Positions 43,270 through 53,397 of a stretch of DNA of 64,000 bases are shown here, piece by piece. The notes below the pieces were generated by a model, which saw only the letters and a list, made by a program, of their open reading frames with translations, was not told the origin of the DNA and ran no database searches. A program made the translations under genes and the position numbers. This DNA is from Massilia sp. UMI-21. Lineage in GTDB: Bacteria; Pseudomonadota; Gammaproteobacteria; Burkholderiales; Burkholderiaceae_D. The DNA lies in NCBI GenBank assembly GCA_015277795.1, contig CP063848.1:4960001-5024000 (forward strand), given 5' to 3'. Each line of letters begins with the position of its first letter. Positions within the stretch are counted from its first letter, which is position 1.

Positions 43270-44481
43270 TCACTCCGGGATGCCGAGGATGGCGCAGGCC
43301 TGGCGCAGGCTGGCCTGCGCCTGCTCCAGGGTGGGCGCCACGAAAGTGACATGTCCCATCTTGCGCGCGCGGCGCGGGTCGTCCTTGCCGTACAGGTGCA
43401 GGTTGGCGCCCGGCAGCGCCAGCACGCGGTCCCAGGCGGGTTCGCGTGCCGCACTTGCGTCACCTTCGCTGTCGCCCTCGAACCAGACGTCACCCAGGAT
43501 GTTCAGCATGACGGCCGGCGAATGCTGGCGCACGTCGCCCAGCGGCAGGCGCGCCATCGCGCGCACCTGCTGCGCGAACTGGCTGGTGACGCAGGCGTCG
43601 ATGGTGTAGTGGCCGCTGTTGTGCGGGCGCGGCGCCATCTCGTTGACCACCAGCGTGCCGTCCTGGAGCACGAAGAACTCGATGCACAGCACGCCCACAT
43701 AACCCAGCTGGGCCACGATGGCGCGCGCCGCATCCTGCGCCTGCCTGGCGCACGCCTCCGACACGTTCGGTCCGGGCACGGTGGTGGTGAACAGGATGCC
43801 GTCGCGGTGCACGTTCTCGGCGATCGGATACACCACCGAGGCGCCGTCGATGCCGCGCGCGGTGAGCACCGAGACCTCGTAGGCCAGCGGCAGCATCTTC
43901 TCCAGCAGGCAGGTCACGCCGTCCATGGCATCGAAGGCGGCGCGCACGTCCTCGCGGGTGCGCACGCGCACCTGGCCCTTGCCATCGTAGCCCATGCGCA
44001 CGGTCTTCAGGATCCCCGGCAGCAGGTCGTCATCGATGGCGTCGATGTCGGCATGCGAGGCGATGGTCTTGTGCGGCGCCGGCATCACGCCGGAGCGCGG
44101 TGCGCACTCCACGAAGAAGCGCTTCTCCGCAATGCGGTCCTGGGCGATCGACACGCAGGATGCGCTGGGCGCGACAAAGCTGCGCTCGCCCAGCCAGGCC
44201 ATGCTGTCGGCCGGGACGTTTTCGAATTCGGTGGTGACCGCCACGCAGGTACGCGCCAGCTCGGCCAGGCCCGCGGCGTCGAGATAGCTTGCGTTGATCA
44301 GGCGCTCGGCGACCTGCCCTGCCGGGCAGTCCATGCCTGGTTCGAGCACGGCCACCTTGAAGCCCATCGCCTGGGCGGCATGGGCGAACATGCGGCCAAG
44401 CTGGCCGCCGCCCATCACGCCGAGCCAGGCCGACGGATTGGCGGCCGGGAGCAATGCTCCCTTGGATGCGACGTCACTCAT
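43270..44481 (-). CDS. purK: N5-carboxyaminoimidazole ribonucleotide synthase
   Basis: A 403-residue ATP-grasp enzyme. M-G-G-G-Q-L-G-R-M opens the N-terminal domain, M-G-Y-D-G-K-G-Q carries the ATP lid and [22 protein letters not shown] is the metal site. It carboxylates AIR with bicarbonate and ATP in purine synthesis; PurE then rearranges the product. It overlaps purE by eight bases and is translationally coupled to it. Confidence 0.95.
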   Translation of the reverse strand: MSDVASKGALLPAANPSAWLGVMGGGQLGRMFAHAAQAMGFKVAVLEPGMDCPAGQVAERLINASYLDAAGLAELARTCVAVTTEFENVPADSMAWLGERSFVAPSASCVSIAQDRIAEKRFFVECAPRSGVMPAPHKTIASHADIDAIDDDLLPGILKTVRMGYDGKGQVRVRTREDVRAAFDAMDGVTCLLEKMLPLAYEVSVLTARGIDGASVVYPIAENVHRDGILFTTTVPGPNVSEACARQAQDAARAIVAQLGYVGVLCIEFFVLQDGTLVVNEMAPRPHNSGHYTIDACVTSQFAQQVRAMARLPLGDVRQHSPAVMLNILGDVWFEGDSEGDASAAREPAWDRVLALPGANLHLYGKDDPRRARKMGHVTFVAPTLEQAQASLRQACAILGIPE

Positions 44482-44983
44482 GCGTCAGTACGGGAAGGGT
44501 CATGGCCTGGGCGGCCGCGGTCTGCTCGGCGCGGAAGGCCAGGAGCTTGTGCGCCAGCGCCTCGTCGGTGGCGGCCAGGATGGCGACCGCGGTCAGGGCC
44601 GCGTTGGCGGCGCCGGCTTCGCCGATGGCGAAGGTCGACACCGGCACGCCTTTCGGCATCTGCACGATCGACAGCAGCGAATCCTCGCCGCGCAGGTACT
44701 TCGAGGGCACCGGCACGCCCAGCACCGGCACGATGGTCTTGGCGGCCACCATGCCCGGCAGGTGGGCGGCGCCCCCTGCCCCGGCGATGATCGCGCGCAG
44801 GCCGCGCGCGCGCGCGGTTTCGGCATAGGTGAACATCTCGTCGGGCATGCGGTGCGCCGAGATCACCTGGGCTTCGAAGGGCACGCCGAACTGCTTCAGG
44901 ACGTCCACCGCGTTCTTCATCACGTCCCAGTCGGACGAGGAACCCATGATGACGCCAACGACAGCTTTTGCTTGATCAGTCAT
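44474..44983 (-). CDS. purE: N5-CAIR mutase
   Basis: A 169-residue class I PurE. G-S-S-S-D-W at the start, S-A-H-R-M-P with the catalytic His and [10 protein letters not shown] are diagnostic. It moves the carboxyl group of N5-CAIR to C4. It sits between purC (gap of four bases) and purK (overlap of eight), the usual beta-proteobacterial order. Confidence 0.95.
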   Translation of the reverse strand: MTDQAKAVVGVIMGSSSDWDVMKNAVDVLKQFGVPFEAQVISAHRMPDEMFTYAETARARGLRAIIAGAGGAAHLPGMVAAKTIVPVLGVPVPSKYLRGEDSLLSIVQMPKGVPVSTFAIGEAGAANAALTAVAILAATDEALAHKLLAFRAEQTAAAQAMTLPVLTHE

Positions 44984-44987
44984 CTGC

Positions 44988-45884
44988 TTATGCCTTCAGC
45001 TTCTCGCCGGTGAGGCGTTCGATGGCTTCGAAATACTTGGCCTGGGTTTTCTCGATGACGTCCTGCGGCAGGTTCGGCGCCGGCGCGGTCTTGCCCCAGT
45101 CGGTCAGGGTTTCCAGGTAGTCGCGCACGAACTGCTTGTCGAAGGAAGGCGGCGACATGCCCGGCGCGTACGAGTCGGCCGGCCAGAAGCGCGAGGAGTC
45201 GGCGGTCAGCACTTCGTCCATCAGGTGCAGGGTACCGTTGTCGTCCAGGCCGAATTCGAACTTGGTGTCGGCGATGATGATGCCGCGGGTGGCGGCGTAT
45301 TCGGCGGCGGCGGTGTAGAGCTGGATGCTGATGTCGCGCATCTTGGCGGCCAGTTCCTTGCCGATGCGGTTTTCCATTTCCTCGAACGAGATGTTCTCGT
45401 CGTGTTCGCCGATGTCGGCCTTGGCGGCCGGGGTGAACAGCGGCTGCGGCAGCTTGTCGGCCTGGCGCAGGCCGGCGGGCAGCTCGATGCCGCAGATGGC
45501 GCCGCTTTCCTGGTAGTCCTTCCAGCCCGAGCCGATAATGTAGCCGCGCACGACGGCTTCGACCATGATCGGCTTGAGGCGCTTGGCCACGACCGCGCGG
45601 CCGCGCACCTGCTCCACCTCGTTCGGGGCGACGACCGATTCCGGGGCGACGCCGGTCAGGTGGTTCGGCACGATGTGGCCGAGCTTCTCGAACCAGAAGT
45701 CGCTCATCTGGTTCAGCACCATGCCCTTGGCCGGGATCGGCTCGTTCATGACCACGTCGAAGGCCGACAGGCGGTCGGTAGTGACGATCAGGATCTTGTC
45801 GTCGCCGACAGCGTAGTTGTCGCGTACCTTGCCGCGACCGAGCAGTGGCAGGGACTGGATGGTGGATTGGTAGAGGCTGTTCAT
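44988..45884 (-). CDS. purC: SAICAR synthetase
   Basis: A 298-residue PurC of the long type. G-R-G-K-V-R-D-N-Y at the N-terminus, [11 protein letters not shown] and [10 protein letters not shown] are the family signatures. It joins aspartate to CAIR with ATP. First gene of the purC-purE-purK-tsaC unit; its upstream gap holds an inverted dispersed repeat. Confidence 0.95.
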   Translation of the reverse strand: MNSLYQSTIQSLPLLGRGKVRDNYAVGDDKILIVTTDRLSAFDVVMNEPIPAKGMVLNQMSDFWFEKLGHIVPNHLTGVAPESVVAPNEVEQVRGRAVVAKRLKPIMVEAVVRGYIIGSGWKDYQESGAICGIELPAGLRQADKLPQPLFTPAAKADIGEHDENISFEEMENRIGKELAAKMRDISIQLYTAAAEYAATRGIIIADTKFEFGLDDNGTLHLMDEVLTADSSRFWPADSYAPGMSPPSFDKQFVRDYLETLTDWGKTAPAPNLPQDVIEKTQAKYFEAIERLTGEKLKA

Positions 45885-45988
45885 AGATGGGATATCAGGG
45901 AAACGGGGCCGGGATGGTGCCGGTCGAGTGGGTCAGGTCTGGGGGAGTGGCCTGGGCCAGCGCGTAATTTTACGTCAATTTGCACTCC

Positions 45989-46090
45989 GTCGTCCCGGCG
46001 GAGGCCGGGACCCAAGTTTGCTCGCGTACCAACTGCAATACCGCTGTCGACTGCGCGGAGGAATTGGGTCCCGGCCTGCGCCGGGATGAC
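45989..46090. repeat. Dispersed inverted repeat with GTCCCGG arms
   Basis: Two arms of 27 bases (45989-46015 and 46064-46090) are near-perfect reverse complements, built on CCCGGC-x-x-x-GCCGGGACCCAA. About 48 bases lie between. This resembles a common intergenic repeat of proteobacteria; it falls in the fba-purC gap and could fold into a large hairpin after fba. Confidence 0.7.
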
Positions 46091-46159
46091 GTTGATAAAG
46101 GCTGAGGATGAAGCTGGCTGCGCGGCTCCTGCAACGCAGCCTGGCTTCACTTACGACAT

Positions 46160-47224
46160 TTACTTCACGATCTGGGACAGCTCGCCGGCCTTGTAGCGCT
46201 CGGCCATCTTGTCCAGCGGCAGCGGCTTGATCTTGCCCGCCATGCCTTCGCAGCCGAAGGACAGGTAACGCGCCTTGCACACCTCGGTGGCGGCTTCGCG
46301 GGCCGGCTTCAGGTAGTCGCGCGGGTCGAACTTCGACGGGTTCTGGAACATGTACTTGCGGATCGCAGCGGTCATGGCCAGGCGGATGTCGGTGTCGATG
46401 TTGATCTTGCGAACGCCGTGCTTGATGCCTTCCTGGATCTCCTCGACCGGCACGCCGTAGGTCTCTTTCATGTCGCCGCCGAATTCGCGGATGATCGCCA
46501 GCAGTTCCTGCGGCACCGACGACGAGCCGTGCATCACCAGGTGGGTGTTCGGGATGCGGGTGTGGATTTCCTTGATGCGGTCGATCGCCAGGATGTCGCC
46601 GGTCGGCTTGCGGGTGAATTTATAGGCGCCGTGCGAGGTGCCGATGGCGATCGCCAGGGCGTCGCACTGGGTCTTGGCGACGAAGTCGGCGGCCTGGGCC
46701 ACGTCGGTCAGCAGCTGCTCGCGGGTCATGGTGCCGTCGGCGCCGTGGCCGTCTTCCTTGTCGCCCTTCATGGTCTCGAGCGAACCGAGCACGCCCAGTT
46801 CGGCTTCGACCGTCACGCCGATCGAGTGCGCGAATTTCACGACTTCTTTGGACACTTCGACGTTGTATTCATACGAAGCCACGCTCTTGCCGTCGGCCTC
46901 CAAGGAACCGTCCATCATCACCGAAGTGAAGCCCGAACGGATCGCGGCCATGCAGACCGCCGGCGACTGGCCGTGGTCCTGGTGCATGACGACCGGGATG
47001 TGCGGATAGGCTTCGACGGCGGCGTCGATCAGGTGGCGCAGGAAGGCTTCGCCGGCGTACTTGCGGGCGCCGGCCGAGGCTTGCATGATCACCGGAGCGT
47101 TGACGGCGTCGGCGGCGGCCATGATGGCCTGCACTTGCTCAAGATTGTTGACGTTGAATGCCGGCAGGCCGTAGCCGTGTTCGGCGGCATGGTCCAGCAG
47201 TTGACGCATCGATACGAGTGCCAT
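46160..47224 (-). CDS. fba: Fructose-bisphosphate aldolase, class II
   Basis: A 354-residue zinc aldolase of the CbbA/class IIA-B type. The metal-site segments are [23 protein letters not shown] and V-M-H-G-S-S-S, with G-I-x-K-x-N-I-D-T-D-like [10 protein letters not shown] near the C-terminus. It interconverts fructose 1,6-bisphosphate and the triose phosphates. Only 19 bases follow the pyk stop, so pyk and fba are probably cotranscribed. Confidence 0.95.
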   Translation of the reverse strand: MALVSMRQLLDHAAEHGYGLPAFNVNNLEQVQAIMAAADAVNAPVIMQASAGARKYAGEAFLRHLIDAAVEAYPHIPVVMHQDHGQSPAVCMAAIRSGFTSVMMDGSLEADGKSVASYEYNVEVSKEVVKFAHSIGVTVEAELGVLGSLETMKGDKEDGHGADGTMTREQLLTDVAQAADFVAKTQCDALAIAIGTSHGAYKFTRKPTGDILAIDRIKEIHTRIPNTHLVMHGSSSVPQELLAIIREFGGDMKETYGVPVEEIQEGIKHGVRKINIDTDIRLAMTAAIRKYMFQNPSKFDPRDYLKPAREAATEVCKARYLSFGCEGMAGKIKPLPLDKMAERYKAGELSQIVK

Positions 47225-47243
47225 GGTTGATTACTCCAAACAA

Positions 47244-48722
47244 TTAAGAAACTATTTCGTCCAGCTCGCCCACGCGCACGATCTTGAGCGCGTTGGTGCC
47301 GCCGGCCTGGCCCATCGGCGAGCCCCAGGTCACGACGATCATGTCGCCCTTGCGCACCATGCCTTCGCGAATCAGGACCTCTTCCGCACGGCGCAGCACC
47401 GCGTGGCTGCCACCTTCCTGCAGGAGGTGGAATGCTCGCACGTTCCGGTACAGCGACGCCTTGCGCTGCGTCGTTTGCAGCGGGGTCAGGGCGAAGATCG
47501 GGGTGTCGATCGAGTGGCGGCTCATCCACAGCGCGGTCGAGCCCGATTCGGTCAGCGCCACGATCGCCTTCACCTTCAGGTGATGGGCCGTGAACAGGGT
47601 GCCGTAGGCGATCGACTGGTCGATGCGGGTGAACTGGACATTCAGGAAATCTGCGTCCTGCTTGTTGTATTCGGATTGTTCCGCTTCCAGGCAAATAGCG
47701 GCCATCATCTCGACGGTTTCGACCGGATACTTGCCCGATGCGGTTTCGGCCGAGGTCATCACGGCATCGGTGCCGTCCAGCACCGCGTTCGCCACGTCCG
47801 ACACTTCGGCGCGGGTCGGCACCGCGTTGACGATCATCGACTCCATCATCTGGGTCGCGGTGATGGCCAGCTTGTTGGAAGCGCGCGCCATCTTGATCAT
47901 GCGCTTCTGCAGCGCCGGCACGGCCGCGTTGCCCACTTCCACCGCCAGGTCGCCGCGGGCGACCATAATGCCGTCGGAAGCGTCGAGGATTTCCTGTAGC
48001 ACGGGAATCGCTTCGGCGCGCTCGATCTTGGCGATCATCATCGGCTTGTGGCCGTAGGCTTCGCCGGCGATGTTGGCCAGCTGGCGCGCCATTTCCATGT
48101 CGGTGGCATTCTTCGGGAACGAGATCGCCAGGTAGTCGGCCTGGAAGCTCATCGCGGTCTTGATGTCTTCCATGTCTTTCGAGGTCAGCGCCGGCGCGGT
48201 CAGGCCGCCGCCCTGGCGGTTAATGCCCTTGTTGTTCGACAGCTCGCCGCCGACCTTGACCGTGGTGCAGATTTCCTGGCCGACCACCTTGTCGACGACC
48301 AGCACGATCAGGCCGTCGTTGAGCAGCAGCTTGTCGCCCGGCTTGACGTCGCGCGGCAGCGCCTTGTAGTCGAGGCCGACGCGTTCCTGGTTGCCCAGTT
48401 CGCCGTTCTCGCCCCACCGCGCGTCGAGAATGAACTTGTCGCCATTGTTCAGGAAGATCTTGCCCTCTTCAAACTTGCCGACGCGGATCTTGGGGCCCTG
48501 CATGTCGGCCATGATCGCCACTTCGACCCCGCATTCGGCGGCGGCGCGGCGCACCAGCGTGGCGCGGTCGATGTGATCCTGTGCCTTGCCGTGCGAGAAG
48601 TTCAGGCGCACGACGTCGACGCCGGCCCGGATCATCTTGACGAGGATGTCGAAATCGGTCGATGCAGGACCGATGGTGGCAACGATCTTGGTGGCGTTGT
48701 ACAGGGGGCGCGCAGCTTGCAT
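47244..48722 (-). CDS. pyk: Pyruvate kinase
   Basis: A 492-residue pyruvate kinase. T-K-I-V-A-T-I-G-P-A-S, R-L-N-F-S-H-G, M-I-A-K-I-E-R (catalytic Lys region) and V-A-R-G-D-L-A-V-E are diagnostic, and the C-terminal domain contains the usual T-E-S-G-S-T-A. It makes pyruvate and ATP from phosphoenolpyruvate. It lies between pgk and fba on the minus strand, a common betaproteobacterial arrangement. Confidence 0.95.
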   Translation of the reverse strand: MQAARPLYNATKIVATIGPASTDFDILVKMIRAGVDVVRLNFSHGKAQDHIDRATLVRRAAAECGVEVAIMADMQGPKIRVGKFEEGKIFLNNGDKFILDARWGENGELGNQERVGLDYKALPRDVKPGDKLLLNDGLIVLVVDKVVGQEICTTVKVGGELSNNKGINRQGGGLTAPALTSKDMEDIKTAMSFQADYLAISFPKNATDMEMARQLANIAGEAYGHKPMMIAKIERAEAIPVLQEILDASDGIMVARGDLAVEVGNAAVPALQKRMIKMARASNKLAITATQMMESMIVNAVPTRAEVSDVANAVLDGTDAVMTSAETASGKYPVETVEMMAAICLEAEQSEYNKQDADFLNVQFTRIDQSIAYGTLFTAHHLKVKAIVALTESGSTALWMSRHSIDTPIFALTPLQTTQRKASLYRNVRAFHLLQEGGSHAVLRRAEEVLIREGMVRKGDMIVVTWGSPMGQAGGTNALKIVRVGELDEIVS

Positions 48723-48740
48723 GTGATGGCTTTCCTTGAT

Positions 48741-48775
48741 TCTGAAAAGAGAAGCGCAGCCCCCGGGGCTGCGCT
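48741..48775 (-). terminator. Hairpin between pgk and pyk
   Basis: AGCGCAGCCCC (48753-48763) pairs with GGGGCTGCGCT (48765-48775), and on the minus strand TTCTCTTTTCAG follows. It may end or attenuate the pgk message. Confidence 0.65.
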
Positions 48776-48789
48776 GGTACTGTGTGGTC

Positions 48790-49995
<1,206 letters not shown>

Positions 49996-50036
49996 GGGCT
50001 AGTCAACAGTGAATAGTGAAAAAACGTCATTGTACA

Positions 50037-50381
50037 TTAGCGCAGGGGCTCGAAAACCTGCAATACGCGCAACAGTGTAAAGGCTCCCATGCCGAACATA
50101 ATGGTCATCAGCATGTTGCGGCGCCAGAGATAAAAGCCGAGTGCGGCCAGGCCGGCGATCAGCTTCGGGTTGGCCAGGGTGAACTGCGCCTGGCCTTGCG
50201 GATCGATCAGCAGGTCGGGCCCGATGATCGCCGCCAGCGCACAGGCCGGCGCATAGCGCAGCATTTCCTGCACCCGCGGCGGAATCGTCACGCGGTGGCC
50301 GATCAGCCAGAACGAGCTGCGGGTGGCGGCGGTGGCGACGCACAGCACGCCGATGGTGGCCCAGATTTCCCAGTCAGACAT
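50037..50381 (-). CDS. azlD: AzlD-family branched-chain amino acid export subunit
   Basis: A 114-residue membrane protein with three to four helices, the usual AzlD size. A-A-T-R-S-S-F-W, L-R-Y-A-P-A-C-A-L-A-A-I-I-G-P-D and G-L-A-A-L-G-F-Y-L-W match the family. It partners with AzlC to export branched-chain amino acids. Its start overlaps the azlC stop by eight bases. Confidence 0.9.
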   Translation of the reverse strand: MSDWEIWATIGVLCVATAATRSSFWLIGHRVTIPPRVQEMLRYAPACALAAIIGPDLLIDPQGQAQFTLANPKLIAGLAALGFYLWRRNMLMTIMFGMGAFTLLRVLQVFEPLR

Positions 50382-51147
50382 GCTTGGCCTTTCGCTTGGC
50401 AGTGCGCTTGAGCAAGGTTTCCTCGACGGTCATGGCAGTGAGCATGCCGACCAGGACCGCCAGCAGCAGGCCGAGCTTGTACGGCAGGCCGTAGGCCAGC
50501 ACCGACACCGCGAGCGCGACCACGACGCCGCACAGCGCCGCATTGTTGATGATGAGCGGAACCATGATGCACAGGATCGCCAGGGTGCCGGCAAATCCCA
50601 GGCCCCATTCGCTCGGGATGGCGCTGCCGAGGAAGATCCCGATCAGCGAGCCGGCCTGCCAGGAGAACCAGTTCGGGTACATCAGGCCCTTCAGGTAAGA
50701 GAGCTTGCCGGCGACACGCTCGGCGGTCGGATAGCGCTGCAGGAACATCGCGACGGTCAGGTCGCCAGAGACATAGCCGAGCAGGAAACGCTGCTTCCAG
50801 GGCAGGTGCGCAAAATGCGGCCCAAGCAAGGCGGAGAAGATGACGAAGCGCAGGTTGACCACCAGCGCGGTGGCGAAAATGACCCAGATCGGCGCAGCGG
50901 CCGCGATCAGGGGAAGTGAAGCAAGCTGGGCGGAACCGGCAAAGACCAGCAGGGTCATGCCGACCGCCTGCACGGCGCTCAGGCCGCTCTTGACCATCGC
51001 GATGCCGACCACCAGGCCCCAGGCGCCGATGCCGAACAGGGTGGGCAGGCCGGTCTTGAAACCTGCGCGCCAGGCAGTGGGATCATGGGCTTCGGCGGAT
51101 TCCACGGCGGCAGCGTGGTCCCGGCCTGGCGGCTGGGCCGGGCTCAT
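50374..51147 (-). CDS. azlC: AzlC-family branched-chain amino acid permease
   Basis: A 257-residue membrane protein. G-L-P-T-L-F-G-I-G-A-W-G-L-V-V-G and N-L-R-F-V-I-F-S-A-L-L-G-P-H are AzlC hallmarks. It forms the large subunit of the exporter. An in-frame TTG at 51162 exists; the ATG at 51147 has AGGAA upstream and is preferred. Coupled to azlD. Confidence 0.9.
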   Translation of the reverse strand: MSPAQPPGRDHAAAVESAEAHDPTAWRAGFKTGLPTLFGIGAWGLVVGIAMVKSGLSAVQAVGMTLLVFAGSAQLASLPLIAAAAPIWVIFATALVVNLRFVIFSALLGPHFAHLPWKQRFLLGYVSGDLTVAMFLQRYPTAERVAGKLSYLKGLMYPNWFSWQAGSLIGIFLGSAIPSEWGLGFAGTLAILCIMVPLIINNAALCGVVVALAVSVLAYGLPYKLGLLLAVLVGMLTAMTVEETLLKRTAKRKAKHV

Positions 51148-51393
51148 GTGGTTTTCCTGCAACTGCCGTCATGGGCGGGGGCGGTGACGGGCTTGAAACG
51201 ATCGGGCATGAAACGTCTGTAAAGGTGCGGCGCCGGGCTGGCAACGGATGGGCAAAGCATTGGCAACGCATTGGCAAATACAGCGCCCGGGCTCTATGAT
51301 GATCAGCTTGATATTCTACCGATCATTTCGATATGCAGGTTGAATCGGATAGAATCGTATTTTTGTCCAAATCCCCTTGTCGGAGAAAACCAG

Positions 51394-51588
51394 ATGAACC
51401 AAAAGACGATGCCTGTGGTGGAACTCGAGGCCAAAGACCTGCCGGCGCATTGCCCGAATCCGGCAATGCCGCTGTGGTCCTCGCACCCGCGCGTCTTCCT
51501 CGATTTCGACCACCACGGCGACGCCAAGTGCCCGTATTGCGGCACCCAGTACCGCCTGGCCCCGGGCGTCGAGTTCAAGCACCACTGA
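51394..51588 (+). CDS. Zinc-finger domain protein (zf-CHCC type)
   Basis: A 64-residue protein with H-C-P-N-P near residue 19, H-P-R-V-F-L-D-F and C-P-Y-C-G-T-Q-Y-R at the C-terminal half, matching the small zinc-finger family related to mitochondrial NDUFS6 (zf-CHCC). Zinc would be held by the Cys and His residues. Function in bacteria is not established. The ATG at 51394 begins M-N-Q-K; a longer upstream frame is non-conserved. It is followed 48 bases later by the hydrolase gene. Confidence 0.8.
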   Translation: MNQKTMPVVELEAKDLPAHCPNPAMPLWSSHPRVFLDFDHHGDAKCPYCGTQYRLAPGVEFKHH

Positions 51589-51636
51589 TCTTCTGGTGCG
51601 GCCCACCGCCGCACCCCGATACCCGTCGTCTCCTCC

Positions 51637-52623
51637 ATGTCCTACCGTGCGCCCGCATGGCTGCCTGGCGGCCACCTCCAGACCATCTATCCGGCGACCT
51701 GCACGCCGAAGCCGCCCGTCGATTACCGGCGCGAACGCTGGACGAGCAGCGACGGCGACTTCATCGACGTCGATTTCGTCGATGGCCAGCCGGGCCAGCC
51801 GCTGGTGGTGCTGTTCCACGGCCTGGAAGGCTCTTCCGACAGTCACTATGCACGCGCGCTGATGGCCGCGCTGCGCGAGCGTGGCTGGTCCGGCGCGGTG
51901 CCGCATTTCCGCGGCTGCTCGGGCGAGGCCAACCTGATGCCGCGCTTCTACCATTCCGGCGACGCCCTCGAGGTGGACTGGATCGTGCGCAAGCTGCACG
52001 CACGTGCCCCAGGCCCGCTGTTCGTGGCCGGCGTTTCGCTGGGCGGCAACGCGCTGCTGCGCTGGCTGGGCGAATCGGGACACGGGGCGGAGATCGTCGA
52101 CGCCGCCTGCGCGGTATCGGCCCCGCTCGACCTGGCGCGCGGCGGCGAGGCGCTGTCGTCCGGCCTCAACCTGCTGTACACCCGCATGTTCCTGCAGACG
52201 CTCAAACCCAAGTGCCTGGCCAAGCTGGAACGCTATCCCGGCCTGTTCGACCGCGCCGCCTTGATGCAGGCGCGCGACCTCCACGCTTTTGACAACGTGG
52301 TCACGGCGCCGCTGCACGGCTACAAGGACACCGACGACTACTGGCACCGCGCCAGCGCGCGCCACGTGCTGCACGCGATCACGGTGCCGACCCTGGTGCT
52401 GAACGCCCGCAACGATCCCTTCCTGCCGGGCCGCTATTTGCCCCAGTCCGCCGCGCAGGCGGTGACGCTGGAGTATCCTGAGCAAGGAGGGCACGTCGGT
52501 TTTCCCGTGGGGCCATTTCCCGGGCGGATAGACTGGCTGCCGCGGCGCATCCTCGACTTCTTCGACAGCGCCGTGCCCCATCCGAGCCGCGCGCCGGGCG
52601 CGCACGAACCATGCGAAGCTTGA
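51637..52623 (+). CDS. YheT-family alpha/beta hydrolase
   Basis: A 328-residue hydrolase. W-L-P-G-G-H-L-Q-T-I-Y-P at the N-terminus, L-F-H-G-L-E-G-S-S-D-S-H-Y, G-V-S-L-G-G-N-A-L-L-R (nucleophile Ser near 136), a later D-P-F-L-P and G-G-H-V-G-F (catalytic His) mark the YheT/ABHD group. The physiological ester is unknown; YheT relatives act on membrane-associated lipids or small esters. It lies 4 bases before the next gene, so the two are cotranscribed. Confidence 0.88.
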   Translation: MSYRAPAWLPGGHLQTIYPATCTPKPPVDYRRERWTSSDGDFIDVDFVDGQPGQPLVVLFHGLEGSSDSHYARALMAALRERGWSGAVPHFRGCSGEANLMPRFYHSGDALEVDWIVRKLHARAPGPLFVAGVSLGGNALLRWLGESGHGAEIVDAACAVSAPLDLARGGEALSSGLNLLYTRMFLQTLKPKCLAKLERYPGLFDRAALMQARDLHAFDNVVTAPLHGYKDTDDYWHRASARHVLHAITVPTLVLNARNDPFLPGRYLPQSAAQAVTLEYPEQGGHVGFPVGPFPGRIDWLPRRILDFFDSAVPHPSRAPGAHEPCEA

Positions 52624-52627
52624 GACT

Positions 52628-53215
52628 ATGGACGACATCGTAAAACAGGCAATGGCCAGATGGCCGAACGTGCCCCACTGCTACGGCTGGCTGGCGCTGG
52701 ATGCGCGCGGCAACTGGCGCATGCGCGACGAGGCGGCGCAGCGCGCCAATGCGCCGGGGGACAAACTGAGCAATGCGGCGCTGCTCGGTTTCATCAACCG
52801 CAACTACGCCCACGACGACCAGGGCCGCTGGTTTTTCCAGAACGGCCCGCAGCGCGTGTACGTGAACCTGGAAGCGACGCCCTTCATCGCGCGCACCGAC
52901 CCCAGCCAGGGCTTCGTGCTGCAGACCGGGCAGGCGCTGGCCCGGCCGGAGTCGGCGTTCATGACCGACGCCGGCGCCCTGATCCTGCAGGCGGGCGAGA
53001 TCGTCGCCCAGCTCGACGACCGCGACGTGGCCCAGGTGCTGGCACGCATGGAGCTCGATGGCCGTCCGGCCTCGGTCGAAGCGATCATGGCCTGGCTCGA
53101 GGACGACACGGCCGAACTGGCGCTGGTGACGGACGCGGGCCGGGTGCGGGTGGAACGGCTGTCGGCGGAAGCCCTGCAGCGCCGCTTCGGCTACGTGCAG
53201 GCGCCCGGGATGTAG
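52628..53215 (+). CDS. Conserved protein of unknown function (195 aa)
   Basis: A 195-residue soluble protein. It begins M-D-D-I-V-K-Q-A-M-A-R-W-P-N-V-P-H-C-Y-G-W-L and contains I-N-R-N-Y-A-H-D-D-Q-G-R-W and V-Y-V-N-L-E-A-T-P-F-I. The pattern is a conserved hypothetical family of betaproteobacteria usually placed beside the YheT-type hydrolase gene, as here. I do not know a function. The stop codon overlaps the start of the dispersed repeat at 53212. Confidence 0.65.
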   Translation: MDDIVKQAMARWPNVPHCYGWLALDARGNWRMRDEAAQRANAPGDKLSNAALLGFINRNYAHDDQGRWFFQNGPQRVYVNLEATPFIARTDPSQGFVLQTGQALARPESAFMTDAGALILQAGEIVAQLDDRDVAQVLARMELDGRPASVEAIMAWLEDDTAELALVTDAGRVRVERLSAEALQRRFGYVQAPGM

Positions 53216-53375
53216 GGTGGGCGGCTCCACCCCGAACTCGACGCTGACTGTACCTCTCACGCCGCCCACGCGTTCAGCGCACGGACGCGTTGTGGCATAC
53301 ATGTACCGGTTGAACGCGCGGGCGGCACCGACGCCACCGGCCGGGCAAGCCGCCGGGTGGCGCCGCCCACCCTAC
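53212..53375. repeat. Dispersed element with GTAGGGTGGGCGGC terminal inverted repeats
   Basis: GTAGGGTGGGCGGC (53212-53225) and GCCGCCCACCCTAC (53362-53375) are perfect 14-bp terminal inverted repeats around 136 bases that include CCGCCCACGCGTTCA and TTGAACGCGCGGGCGG, an inner inverted pair. The short copy at 32895 shares the same blocks. It has no open frame; a REP- or MITE-like element is the best description. It lies between the DUF gene and the protease gene. Confidence 0.75.
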
Positions 53376-53397
53376 GCTTAGCGGGTAACTTTCCGCG

